Shown: in pieces, positions 18,020 to 27,005 of the stretch
Numbering within the stretch: the stretch's first letter is position 1
How the letters are laid out: each line of letters starts with the position of its first letter
Assembly: GCA_016705685.1 (NCBI GenBank)
Contig: JADJLB010000001.1
Coordinates: forward strand, 248,001 to 312,000
Direction: 5' to 3'
DNA: 64,000 bases
Source: Propionivibrio sp.
GTDB taxonomy: Bacteria > Pseudomonadota > Gammaproteobacteria > Burkholderiales > Rhodocyclaceae
Notes under the pieces: model-generated
Told to the model about the DNA's origin: nothing
Seen by the model: only the letters and a program-made list of their open reading frames with translations
Database searches by the model: none
Translations under genes and position numbers: made by a program

Positions 18020-19080
18020 CTCAGGTGATCTCCAGCCTTAATGTCTCTCCTAATCCGCTTGCCGAGCAACTCACCCACTCGGTATGGAGGTATTCCGTCC
18101 GTAGGACAGGGTCGTAAGACGGTCAAGTGACTTGGTGTCAGAAGACTGCCTGCCGCGACATCGGCCACCGTACGAATCGCGCGACGTTGAAGAACAACCG
18201 TATCCTTTTCATTATTTTCAATCCGCTTGATTCCGACACCGAGTGCGCTTTCTAACTCTCGCACCCTATCGACCATGTCTCGCCATGATAGAGGGTCCAT
18301 TGAAAATGCATGATCTGGGCCATTACGGCTTGTATTTTCGGTAAAGTGCTTTTCAATCATCCTCGCCCCCAAAGCCACGGCACCAAGGGCAGTTGCGTGT
18401 CCGGGCGTGTGGTCACTCAAACCTAATACCAAGTCCGGATACATCTCACGATAGACTCTTAGCACATTGAGATGAATGTATTTGAAATTCTCAAAACTGG
18501 CCGTGTAGTTTGTGTTGCACTGCATCAGGCAAAGATTGGGATTGACCGCTAGCCCAGCATTCACCGCTCGATAGACATCTTCAATGCTCGAAGCGCCACT
18601 CGCTATCAAGTACGGCTTCTGTTTTGAGGCAATATATTCAATCATCTCTATCCATGTAATATCACCCGAACCGATCTTGTAAGCAGGCACATACGGATCA
18701 ACATGGTCAACAATGTCTTTTGCATACGGGCTGGTGAAAAAGGCAATTCCAGCCTTGTTGCAGGTATCTGCTAGACCTTCCGTCCAATCCAAGTTTAGGC
18801 TGGCCGCCTCGTAGACCTCGAATACGGATTTATCCCAATTGGCTTGGTGGGATCGCTGCTTACCCAGGTCTCTGAACCCTCGATCGCTGACGATCGTTTC
18901 CGCCTTGAAATGTTGAAATTTTGCTGCATTTGCCCCGGCCTCTGCAGCCAGATAAATTAGAGCTTTGGCGCGCTCAAGATCTGCATCATGATTGGCCGCA
19001 ATATCCGCAATAAAATACGTCGGGTAGTCGCGGCCTATTCTATTGCCACTAATTTCTAGAGTGGTGCTAGGTGACTTCAT
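18001..19080 (-). CDS. NeuB-family nonulosonate synthase with C-terminal SAF domain (third copy)
   Basis: About 359 residues. FIADIAANHDADLERA is the N-terminal motif; ALGARMIEKHFTENTS with NGPDHAFSMDP is the substrate-binding signature of sialic/legionaminic/pseudaminic synthases; the SAF antifreeze-like domain occupies about the last 65 residues. The ATG at 19080 follows GAGGGA at good spacing. The enzyme condenses phosphoenolpyruvate with an N-acetyl-hexosamine derivative. It closes the PseB, aldo/keto reductase, fusion, RmlD-like set, so its substrate is probably made by them. Confidence 0.88.
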   Translation of the reverse strand: MKSPSTTLEISGNRIGRDYPTYFIADIAANHDADLERAKALIYLAAEAGANAAKFQHFKAETIVSDRGFRDLGKQRSHQANWDKSVFEVYEAASLNLDWTEGLADTCNKAGIAFFTSPYAKDIVDHVDPYVPAYKIGSGDITWIEMIEYIASKQKPYLIASGASSIEDVYRAVNAGLAVNPNLCLMQCNTNYTASFENFKYIHLNVLRVYREMYPDLVLGLSDHTPGHATALGAVALGARMIEKHFTENTSRNGPDHAFSMDPLSWRDMVDRVRELESALGVGIKRIENNEKDTVVLQRRAIRTVADVAAGSLLTPSHLTVLRPCPTDGIPPYRVGELLGKRIRRDIKAGDHLRWVDIE

Positions 19081-19942
19081 GATATTCCCTCGCAACTCGC
19101 TTGAGTTCGTCTTGTAATGAAGGCAGCTTTACAGCTAGCACGTTTTCAAACCTCGAACTGTCCATCCGCATATCTTTGGGGCGGTAAGTCTTAAGGAATG
19201 CCGCTTTGTCACTTGAGGTGTGAGTCATTGTGCTCGTAGGCTTATCCAATTCCGCAGCAAACGCGAAAGCGAATTCAGCCTTGCTCATCCCCGTATGTGA
19301 ACCTAAATTGAACACTCCAACAGGTTTCTGGCGGATGCTCAACTCGATCATTTCCGAAAGTGTTGCCATGGAAAGTGGACTGAACAACACATCATCAAAT
19401 ACTTGAATATTGTCATTATTTGATAGTGAGTGGTAGAGCCAATCAGTCAAGCTCACTCTTTTTGGGCAACGACTGCGGCCAAAAAAGTTGCTTCGAAGTA
19501 TAGTGCTCGATACACCCGCTGCAGCAAGCTCTCCGGCATATTTGGAGAAGGCGTAGTAGTTCGTCAACGCAACTTGATCTTCGACGTGTGGGCCGTGCCC
19601 ATCGTAGACCTGATCAGTTGATATCTGCACCAAATGGCACGCGGCCTTTTCTCGTTTTATGCAGGTGACAATATTTTCTATGGTACGCACATTGCCAAAA
19701 TATGCTTGCTTGGGTTGTGCCTCACAGCGATCCACGTCAGTCAGACCTGCTAGGTTGACGATCACATTTGGTTTAACTTTATCCAGCAGTTTGATTACAT
19801 CTTCCTGAACGGAGAGATCCGCTTGGCAGTCAGCCCCGCCAGAGCGGGCGTGCGTGATAACTGTGTATTCGCCTTGAACTATCAGTGGAACAAGGCTACT
19901 GCCCAGTAGCCCCGATGATCCAGTGACCAGAATTGTGTCCAT
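19067..19942 (-). CDS. RmlD-like sugar-nucleotide reductase (SDR)
   Basis: About 291 residues. ILVTGSSGLLGSSLVPLI is the Rossmann motif, NVIVNLAGLTDVDRCEAQP resembles the RmlD signature, and YYAFSKYAGE holds YxxxK. RmlD enzymes reduce a 4-keto sugar nucleotide. The ATG at 19942 overlaps the stop of the fusion gene (TGATG). Between PseB-like and NeuB-like genes, it probably reduces or processes the keto intermediate of the nonulosonate precursor; no RmlA, RmlB or RmlC lies alongside, so dTDP-rhamnose synthesis is unlikely. Confidence 0.82.
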   Translation of the reverse strand: MDTILVTGSSGLLGSSLVPLIVQGEYTVITHARSGGADCQADLSVQEDVIKLLDKVKPNVIVNLAGLTDVDRCEAQPKQAYFGNVRTIENIVTCIKREKAACHLVQISTDQVYDGHGPHVEDQVALTNYYAFSKYAGELAAAGVSSTILRSNFFGRSRCPKRVSLTDWLYHSLSNNDNIQVFDDVLFSPLSMATLSEMIELSIRQKPVGVFNLGSHTGMSKAEFAFAFAAELDKPTSTMTHTSSDKAAFLKTYRPKDMRMDSSRFENVLAVKLPSLQDELKRVAREYHEVT

Positions 19943-21969
19943 CAATTCAGCCGCTTAAATCCTGCGTGACACATGGGCCCCTTAAGTATGCTCATCACAT
20001 CCCGTCCATCTTCACATTCACGGATCAATGAAAACACGGGATCAAGCGCCTCAAGAAAATTGGCCACAAGTTCCGGAGTATGGTCGATGCATACATACAC
20101 GCTATTCCCGGCAAGATAGCCCTTGGCGAGCATTTCTTGAGTAATAATGGTCTTGTAAGCCAGCGCCCTAGGGCTTCGGAATGAAAAACCCGTGAGCGCT
20201 GGCAACCCCCAGTGATCAATCTGAAGATCGTACTTGTCGGCAAGCTGCTGCCAACCCTGGCGGACAGTCAGACCAACCCGGGTGATGGTATCCCATGACT
20301 TCACACGCTCCATCACTTCCAGTGTTTTGAGTGCCGCAGTCGGGCCAATCCGCTCTGTCCAGAACGTGCTACTGATGAAAGTAGTCTGCGCCGCATCCAT
20401 CACGTCGCGTCTGCCGATAATGGCAGTGATACCGTAACCATTCCCCAATGCTTTACCGAACATTGCTATGTCCGGCTCTACTCCGAATAGCTTGTGGAGC
20501 CCACCAAGCGTCTGGCGAAAACCCGAGGTACACTCATCAAAGATCAGCACGATGCCACGATCAGTAGCGAGTTCGCGAACCTTGTGCAAAAAATTATCCT
20601 CGGGGCCTTGGTTGCGCACGACCTCCATCTTGATCACACCAATATCGCGCGTGTTGAGCAAAGTTTCCAGTTCGGCCAAATTGTTGTAAGAGAATGGAAA
20701 CACGGTGCCACGCAGATTTCTCGGGACACCCTTGGGCTCCAGGCCTGGCAACAGGTGGCCATCCAGGCTCTGTTCGTCACCCAGATTGGCCGATAGATAC
20801 CAGTCATGCCAACCGTGATAGCCACAAAACGCCACGTTATCCTTGCCTGAAGCTGCGCGTGCAATGCGAATCGCAATCGCATTGGCTTCGCCGCCTGACC
20901 TGGCAAAACGCGCCATGTCTGCCCAGGGATGAAGTTCAATCAGCCTTTCAGCCAAATAGACCTCTTCAGGGCAATTAAAGGTGGACATATTGCCGGTATC
21001 AATTGTTCTACGTACGGCGCTATCAACCTCGGGATGGCCATAGCCTAAGATATTGGTGCCAATACCCATAATCGACATGTCAATATATTCGTTGCCGTCA
21101 AGATCCCAAACTTTGCAACCCTTTGCTTTGCTGAAATAGGCAGGCCACTGATCAGGCAGGAACATTTCGCTCCGTTTTGAAAGCAACATATTGCCGCCAG
21201 GAATCACCTCTTTGGCACGCTTCCAGAGCTTTTGACCAGTGCCCATAGCAGCGCCTTCGTTACGGATAATCTGCTTGTTGACACTGAAGATCTCTGGCTG
21301 CTGCTGCTGTAGATTGAGCACCTCACTCCAAGTGAAATCAAGACGAGGGGAAAAATGCCGGAACACGTGATCAATCACAGTAAAATCAACCGCCTCATCC
21401 ACTGTCCAGCGCAAACCAGAGAGATCCGAACTGTGCTGAATGACTGATGTCTTGAACAATCCTGATTGGCGTAGATAGGGCGTGACATGTTCGCGATCGA
21501 AGATATTGCGAGCTTCCTTACTCGCTTTCTCCAACGCTTTGAAGGTAAAAATCTCGATATCCAGCCCGTCGGGGTAAGTAGGTGGATAATTGTTGCAAAG
21601 GTAATCTGAATCTGACTCCTTGAAGCGCCGAATGCATTCATCAACCAATTCAGGATCTACCAGTGGACAATCGCCGGTGATTCGCACCACGATATCCGCT
21701 TGATGCGCACGAGCAGCTTTCACGTAGCGGTCGAGAACATCGTTTTCACTACCTTGTTCGCAGGCATAGCCTAGTTTCCCAATCAGCTCAACCAGCGGTT
21801 GATTCCGTACGTCAACAGATGTGGCGACGACAATTTGATCTACCTCAACTGCTCGGGACAAACGCGATAGCAGCAATTCAATCATTGGAACACCAGCTAT
21901 CTGCTTCATCACCTTGTTCGGCAAGCGCGTCGAACCCATACGAGCCTGAACCAGCGCAATAATTTTCAT
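19942..21969 (-). CDS. Fusion: SpsF-type cytidylyltransferase plus class III aminotransferase
   Basis: A 675-residue two-domain protein. Residues 1 to about 240 are a CMP-nonulosonate/KDO synthetase-like domain with IIALVQARMGSTRLPNKVM and VRITGDCPLVDPELVDECI. From about 250 on it is a glutamate-1-semialdehyde-aminomutase-like class III aminotransferase: DLDGNEYIDMSIMGIGTNI, FARSGGEANAIAIRIARAA, IFDECTSGFRQ and IAMFGKALGNGYGITAI, where the lysine should bind PLP. The ATG overlaps the stop of the aldo/keto reductase (ATGA). One polypeptide thus joins an amination step to a nucleotide-activation step. SpsF-like domains do not always use CTP, so the product is uncertain. Confidence 0.88.
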   Translation of the reverse strand: MKIIALVQARMGSTRLPNKVMKQIAGVPMIELLLSRLSRAVEVDQIVVATSVDVRNQPLVELIGKLGYACEQGSENDVLDRYVKAARAHQADIVVRITGDCPLVDPELVDECIRRFKESDSDYLCNNYPPTYPDGLDIEIFTFKALEKASKEARNIFDREHVTPYLRQSGLFKTSVIQHSSDLSGLRWTVDEAVDFTVIDHVFRHFSPRLDFTWSEVLNLQQQQPEIFSVNKQIIRNEGAAMGTGQKLWKRAKEVIPGGNMLLSKRSEMFLPDQWPAYFSKAKGCKVWDLDGNEYIDMSIMGIGTNILGYGHPEVDSAVRRTIDTGNMSTFNCPEEVYLAERLIELHPWADMARFARSGGEANAIAIRIARAASGKDNVAFCGYHGWHDWYLSANLGDEQSLDGHLLPGLEPKGVPRNLRGTVFPFSYNNLAELETLLNTRDIGVIKMEVVRNQGPEDNFLHKVRELATDRGIVLIFDECTSGFRQTLGGLHKLFGVEPDIAMFGKALGNGYGITAIIGRRDVMDAAQTTFISSTFWTERIGPTAALKTLEVMERVKSWDTITRVGLTVRQGWQQLADKYDLQIDHWGLPALTGFSFRSPRALAYKTIITQEMLAKGYLAGNSVYVCIDHTPELVANFLEALDPVFSLIRECEDGRDVMSILKGPMCHAGFKRLN

Positions 21970-22850
21970 AGTAAATGCCACCGGGATGGGTTAATTAGAT
22001 TTTCGTCTTCACATTGCAAGTCAGGCCAACAAGATTGTGGGGCATTGCTTGCAGCTCTGAAAATTTGCGCGAGCTGCCTCACACTGTCTGCACCTACGAC
22101 CACACGGTCGATTTGTGGGAAAGAAAGAGGAAATGCAAGACAAGCCTGAAGCGCAGATATCTCATGTCCTGAAAGCCATTGATTCCATCTGTCCCACAGA
22201 GCATTCCAAGGTGAAAATTTGGTAGGCGTGTCTGCGCGAGACATCAACAGCAGTCCCTGCAAGAAGGCTGAGCGGGTATGAATCTCAACACCTGCGTCCT
22301 TCAACCGCTGCAGCCAGCCAGTACTTTGCAAACGTCGATCGACGAGACTGAAAGGGGCTTGCACTAGATCTAAACAAAACAGCTTGGGGATCACTTCCAA
22401 TTCCCTCGGGGAGTAAACAGAAACACCAATTTTTTTCACCTGCCCACTTTCTTTCAAACATTGTAGTGAATGATAGATGTCCTTCCCGTGCAGACCCAGT
22501 AATTGATCCGATTGATGCAGTAACAAACCGTATATGGAATTTACCCCAAGCCGGTCCAGCGATGCGGCCATTTGGTCGCGAATCCAGCGGCCCGCATCCG
22601 CGATTCCATCGGGTGCGGGAGGTGCTTTGGTTACCAACTTAAAACCTTGAATACCTGCTTCACCGAGACAGGCTTCACTTTCACCATAGGCTATGGCGGT
22701 ATCAATTGTGTCTATTCCAATATCAGCCGCCAATTGCAACATCGCCTTGGCTTCAGTTCGCATAACCTGACCCGATTGATTGGCTATGCCATACTTCAAT
22801 CCAAATTGAACAGTACCTAGAGCAAGTTTCACGGAATTAGGCGCTGTCAC
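21966..22850 (-). CDS. Aldo/keto reductase
   Basis: A 294-residue TIM-barrel oxidoreductase. The catalytic tetrad can be followed: Asp in TIDTAIAYGES, Tyr in the same segment, Lys in FKLVTKAPP and His in GLLLHQSD. It starts right after the PseB gene and overlaps the fusion gene by four bases. AKRs of this type are found in spore-coat and nonulosonate clusters, where they are thought to reduce sugar intermediates with NADPH. The substrate here is inferred only from the neighbouring sugar genes. Confidence 0.87.
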   Translation of the reverse strand: MTAPNSVKLALGTVQFGLKYGIANQSGQVMRTEAKAMLQLAADIGIDTIDTAIAYGESEACLGEAGIQGFKLVTKAPPAPDGIADAGRWIRDQMAASLDRLGVNSIYGLLLHQSDQLLGLHGKDIYHSLQCLKESGQVKKIGVSVYSPRELEVIPKLFCLDLVQAPFSLVDRRLQSTGWLQRLKDAGVEIHTRSAFLQGLLLMSRADTPTKFSPWNALWDRWNQWLSGHEISALQACLAFPLSFPQIDRVVVGADSVRQLAQIFRAASNAPQSCWPDLQCEDENLINPSRWHLL

Positions 22851-23849
22851 TCAAATAAGGCCAATTCTCTCGCGGTTCGTATCTACCCATTCCCGCAAGT
22901 AGTCGACACTCATCCATTCAGCATTGGTATCAGAGCAGTAGGTGAAGTCGGCATTAACCTTGACGCCATAACCGATACGAGCAGGATCACGGCTCCAGTT
23001 ATGGATAGCCGGTAGTATTTTGTAATAATCACTGTATTCGTAGGTGTGAGGCGCATCCTCCGGGCCAATCATCTGCTCGTGAAGCTTCTCACCAGGACGG
23101 ATACCAACGATTTCATGGGCCGCGTCTGGCGCAATCGAACGAGCAATATCTGTCACCTTCATGGATGGAATCTTCTTGACGTATATCTCGCCGCCAACCA
23201 TATCCTCAAAGGCATGCCAGACCAGGGCTACACCTTGCTCCAGAGTGATCATGAAGCGTGTCATGCGATCATCAGTAATCGGCAATGCGCCTTTATCTAC
23301 CAAAGAGAGAAAGAAGGGAATGACAGAACCACGCGACCCCATCACATTTCCGTAGCGAACCACAGCAAAGCGTGTATCGTTTTTACCCGCATATGAATTA
23401 CCTGCTATGAAGAGTTTGTCTGAAGTCAGCTTTGTTGCACCGTACAGGTTCGATGGGCTACTCGCCTTATCAGTGGATAGCGCGACTACTCGTTTAACCC
23501 CTTGATCGATACAGGCATCAATAAGGTTCATGGCACCAACCACATTCGTCTTTACGCACTCAAAAGGATTGTATTCAGCGGTCGGCACAATCTTGGTTGC
23601 TGCCGCGTGGACAACATATTCGATGTCATTGAGGGCTCGCGAGAGTCGGTCCTTGTCGCGCACATCTCCAATAAAAAATCGTACGCGTTCATCATCGCCA
23701 TAAAGCTTGGCCATTTCCCATTGTTTCATCTCATCACGGGAGTATATGACCAGGCGTCGGGGGTTATATTTGGCCAAAGCCATGGGCACAAAGGTATGGC
23801 CAAAGGAGCCTGTGCCCCCAGTAATGAGTATGGATTTATCGCTAAGCAT
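22851..23849 (-). CDS. pseB: UDP-N-acetylglucosamine 4,6-dehydratase (inverting), PseB-like
   Basis: About 332 residues. SILITGGTGSFGHTFVPMAL at the N-terminus, YSRDEMKQWEMAKLY, and LYGATKLTSDKL with the YxxxK are close to PseB/FlaA1. The enzyme makes UDP-2-acetamido-2,6-dideoxy-L-arabino-hexos-4-ulose, the entry to pseudaminic acid. The ATG at 23849 gives the usual PseB N-terminus; a start at 23882 is possible. Partners differ from the textbook pathway: no PseC, PseG or PseH gene follows. Confidence 0.93.
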   Translation of the reverse strand: MLSDKSILITGGTGSFGHTFVPMALAKYNPRRLVIYSRDEMKQWEMAKLYGDDERVRFFIGDVRDKDRLSRALNDIEYVVHAAATKIVPTAEYNPFECVKTNVVGAMNLIDACIDQGVKRVVALSTDKASSPSNLYGATKLTSDKLFIAGNSYAGKNDTRFAVVRYGNVMGSRGSVIPFFLSLVDKGALPITDDRMTRFMITLEQGVALVWHAFEDMVGGEIYVKKIPSMKVTDIARSIAPDAAHEIVGIRPGEKLHEQMIGPEDAPHTYEYSDYYKILPAIHNWSRDPARIGYGVKVNADFTYCSDTNAEWMSVDYLREWVDTNRERIGLI

Positions 23850-23896
23850 CTTGGTGTGTAATGTCAAACCGGCGTTTGTCATATAGGTTAGGGAGT

Positions 23897-24019
23897 CTAT
23901 TTTACCTCAGCAACTTCCGCGCGACGCCAGCGAACATGATCATTCCGAGTCAGGAGCTGCGCAACATTGAGGCCTCGGAGCACATCGCGAAAAGCCCAAG
24001 AAACCACGCTGAGCCGGCA
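23897..24019 (-). pseudogene. Possible 3' remnant of a lost gene in the pseB upstream gap
   Basis: The 194 bp gap before pseB contains a 40-codon open frame that ends in TAG at 23897-23899 and is bounded upstream by a TAA. Its translation (WAFRDVLRGLNVAQLL, then NDHVRWRRAEVAEVK) has the amphipathic, arginine-rich look of a protein C-terminus, and the stretch seems more GC-rich than the genes beside it. It has no convincing start site. It may be the tail of a gene deleted when modules were exchanged. It could also be chance. Confidence 0.3.
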
Positions 24020-24043
24020 TTAACCGATTCGCGTTTAGTGTAG

Positions 24044-24763
24044 TCATTCACGCAGAGGTTTGTGGCCCAGGACAATATAATGCTTGGCACAACGGACATC
24101 CAGCAACTTGAAGTCAAAATAGCCAAGGTCGTCAATAACAAAGCCAACCTTCTCAAATACCGAAACGACATCAGCTGAATCTTCGAAACGATAGTACATC
24201 TGATCGCGCTCCAAGCGCCCGGTTACACTGACCCGAACCACGCCTCGCAGGGGAATGGGCGGGACGCCATGGTCAATAAACAAGTAATTGTCTTCAGACA
24301 TAATCGTAACCACGATCTTTCCACCAGGCGTTGAAATCCGGAAAAACTCTCTGACAACGCTTTCGATATTCTCTCTGTCGTGAATGAAATTCAAAACCTG
24401 ATTTGAAACAATGACGTTGAAAAACGAATCCGGAAAAGGAATCGCATATTCCTCATCAATCAAGAACTTGAAATTATCGCGAATTACGGTGTTGTCAAAA
24501 AGAAAATCCCGGAAAGGGCTCCGCAACAGTTCCACACCATAAACATCAAAGCCTTCTCTCGAAAAATATAGACTGAGAATGCCATTGCCAAACCCATGGT
24601 CCAACAATGACCCAGATATTCCTTTCAAATACCGTTGGCGAATCCGGATAACGTGCTCGTACACGTTTTTGACGTCGCTGTACTGGGCTGGCGTCTCGCC
24701 CTTTGTCCGAATCACGCAGTCGTTAGGCGGCGGGGAAAGTTGGTTCAAATCAGAATTACGCAC
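24044..24763 (-). CDS. Class I SAM methyltransferase
   Basis: A 239-residue methyltransferase. GSLLDHGFGNGILSLYFSRE is an atypical SAM loop (the usual DxGxGxG reads DHGFGNG), followed by VYGVELLRS, NVIVSNQVLNFIHDRE and RISTPGGKIVVTIMSED. It overlaps the end of the 482-residue GT-B-like gene by eight bases. It probably methylates a sugar or its substituent. The change in the glycine-rich loop is still compatible with SAM binding. Confidence 0.76.
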   Translation of the reverse strand: MRNSDLNQLSPPPNDCVIRTKGETPAQYSDVKNVYEHVIRIRQRYLKGISGSLLDHGFGNGILSLYFSREGFDVYGVELLRSPFRDFLFDNTVIRDNFKFLIDEEYAIPFPDSFFNVIVSNQVLNFIHDRENIESVVREFFRISTPGGKIVVTIMSEDNYLFIDHGVPPIPLRGVVRVSVTGRLERDQMYYRFEDSADVVSVFEKVGFVIDDLGYFDFKLLDVRCAKHYIVLGHKPLRE

Positions 24764-26204
24764 AATGGAGTTCAGGCCCTATTAGCCCGGCAATTGTCAG
24801 TGCCACGTCGCTTCCATAATTGCTGACTAGCTTGCTCCTCATCTCTGACAGAGCATTAGCAACGCTCTCTTCCCCAGCATCGTTCAACAAATCCTGCAAC
24901 TTGGAAGAAAAACAACCATAGTCGTCTGATGACACAACGAAAAAAGGTGGCGAATGCCTAACAATAAAATCATGTGGCTCGTCTTGATTGCTGCAGCTTA
25001 TAACGGGCTTTCCCATCATCAACGCTTCATATCTCAAGGAAGAGTCAAAAGCAACAATCAAGGACGCTTCAGAAACATGCTGGTAAGAAGAAAAACCGTC
25101 CGTTGAATTCAATAGCATTAGCGAACTCTTGCCCAGAATATCGTCAATTTTCTTGCGGGAAGACGCATCCGAGAAGGATGCCCTATTTGGCCTAAAGCAA
25201 TACCCTACCTTTAGCAACGGGTTTTCACTAGCGAACCTCGCGAGATTCTTCACGCACTGCAGATACACCGATGTCTTCGCGTACGATGGCCCATGAATCT
25301 GCTCCAAAAACAAAACATCGCACTTTATACCTGCAGTATTTTTGTCGCTTCGCAGATAGTTACTGAGCCTCATCGAGCCAGCAGCAAGCTTGTTGGTGCA
25401 TCGCATCTCAAAAAACTCACTCAATCGCTGTGATGACCATCCAAAGTAGTAATCTGCATAGATATAGCTGTTATAAAAGGCTGTGACTTCGACACGACAT
25501 CCATTTTGAATAAGAAAAATCTTGCCGATCCCGCTTGTACGGTAGATATGATATCTGTAGGGACTATAGCCGTTATCATTTGCGCTCACTAACACCTTTG
25601 CCGAAATACCCTCAATTGTGGTCATATGAAAAGCTATTTCTGATAGCAACCGCAACACCAAATCAATGAAATCAATGTTTTCTTCCTTGGCCAATGCCCA
25701 ATATGCTCCAAACCGCCGGTAGCTCTTCCTCAACACTGCCCATGCGGACTTGCGTGAAAATAGCCGATGACTCCGAGTGATCATTTTCCCAAACGGAATG
25801 CATGAGCAATCAGTGTATTTGTCGGAGGTAAAACACACTGCTGCAATACTTTTTGACGGCAATTTAGAGATAATATCCGCATAGAAATCATCGGCACTAG
25901 TACTCCAATAGTCAAAAACAATTTCCAGGTTTTCTTTTTGGAATCGTGTCCCAAACAACGAACACAACAACAGATAGCCCATGGCGGAGTAATAAAGTGC
26001 CATGCTGCGCAATTTCCCACGGCGCAGAATGAGCCAGTCACTGGCCAGTTCACCGTTAAGTGCACCAAGCAACCTTTGCTTTATCGCATCCCTTGTCACC
26101 TGATGGGGAATTGCATATGCAGCAAAAAGCATCTCCCCCAGGCGAGCAAACGAACACTCATGTTTTTCATAAGTATCGAGCGTCTTTATGTGCGGTTCCA
26201 ACAT
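24756..26204 (-). CDS. Uncharacterised GT-B-like protein of a polysaccharide cluster
   Basis: A 482-residue protein without a clear family. No signal peptide or transmembrane helix is evident. The C-terminal region (SSYQHVSEASLIVAFDSSLR, then ALMMGKPVISCSNQDEPHDF) resembles the sugar-nucleotide-binding half of GT-B enzymes such as the CDP-glycerol or surface-carbohydrate transferases. KIFLIQNGCRVEVTAF recalls the same group. A glycosyl or phospho-sugar transferase role is plausible but unproven. It lies between two methyltransferase genes with tight spacing. Confidence 0.62.
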   Translation of the reverse strand: MLEPHIKTLDTYEKHECSFARLGEMLFAAYAIPHQVTRDAIKQRLLGALNGELASDWLILRRGKLRSMALYYSAMGYLLLCSLFGTRFQKENLEIVFDYWSTSADDFYADIISKLPSKSIAAVCFTSDKYTDCSCIPFGKMITRSHRLFSRKSAWAVLRKSYRRFGAYWALAKEENIDFIDLVLRLLSEIAFHMTTIEGISAKVLVSANDNGYSPYRYHIYRTSGIGKIFLIQNGCRVEVTAFYNSYIYADYYFGWSSQRLSEFFEMRCTNKLAAGSMRLSNYLRSDKNTAGIKCDVLFLEQIHGPSYAKTSVYLQCVKNLARFASENPLLKVGYCFRPNRASFSDASSRKKIDDILGKSSLMLLNSTDGFSSYQHVSEASLIVAFDSSLRYEALMMGKPVISCSNQDEPHDFIVRHSPPFFVVSSDDYGCFSSKLQDLLNDAGEESVANALSEMRSKLVSNYGSDVALTIAGLIGPELHCA

Positions 26205-26220
26205 ACTGAACCACGATAAG

Positions 26221-26955
26221 TCAGACGGTAATCTCTAGAAATCGCAAGTCGACGAGAAGCTTTAGGCCGTTCGTCAACCGTCTCGAGCCATCAGCCATAT
26301 CGATCGTCCAGGTGCGGACCGGGTTCTCTTGCCGCTCCAACGGGAATGGCATACTGAAGTCGACGAAGCGATGTGCTGATACCCTGCCACTTAGCCACTC
26401 ACCAACCGTGCGATAACTATAGATGTTCCACCCAGCACCCCATCCGTCCCATTTTGCCTCTGGTCCTACACGGCGGTGCTTGACCATGACATCGATATCA
26501 ACTTCGTTAAACTGGTGGAATACATAAATGCGCCCACCAGGACGTACACAGCTGATAAGTCGATAGAGCACATCCTTGGCCTCGGCCTCGTCAAAAATAC
26601 CAAGCACGCCGATGCATAGGACCACATCAAATCTTCCTTCCTGCTCCCCCGGCAGATCCATAACCCCACCAACCTTGAACGAGACGCCAGGAATCTTTTC
26701 CCGCGCGACACCGATCAGTTCGTCGGAAATATCCAGCCCCTCGAACTCGAATCGTTCGAATCGGCTCGCCAGATAACCAATCAGCGCACCCGTGGCACAA
26801 CCGACGTCAAGTACCTTCGCGCTCTTCGACAGGCAATTTGCTTGGATACCCTCTTCGATAAGATTGCCGAGAACCTTGAAGTTCTCTTTAATGTAGGTGT
26901 GATGATCGTTTTTTGTGTAGGTGTCAAACCCGCGATATTTCGGCTCATTTTGCAT
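26221..26955 (-). CDS. Class I SAM methyltransferase
   Basis: A 244-residue methyltransferase. AKVLDVGCATGALIGYLASR is the SAM motif near residues 46-65, FEGLDISDELIGVAREKI the second strand and VVLCIGVLGIFDEAEA motif II, with SCVRPGGRIYVFHQFNEV following. It precedes the 482-residue GT-B-like gene by 16 bases. Its substrate is unknown; it belongs to a block whose other members suggest decoration of an unusual sugar. Confidence 0.84.
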   Translation of the reverse strand: MQNEPKYRGFDTYTKNDHHTYIKENFKVLGNLIEEGIQANCLSKSAKVLDVGCATGALIGYLASRFERFEFEGLDISDELIGVAREKIPGVSFKVGGVMDLPGEQEGRFDVVLCIGVLGIFDEAEAKDVLYRLISCVRPGGRIYVFHQFNEVDIDVMVKHRRVGPEAKWDGWGAGWNIYSYRTVGEWLSGRVSAHRFVDFSMPFPLERQENPVRTWTIDMADGSRRLTNGLKLLVDLRFLEITV

Positions 26956-27005
26956 CTAAATCACCCTTCCTTTACCTCATAATTTTCACTAACCGGTTGC
27001 ATATT

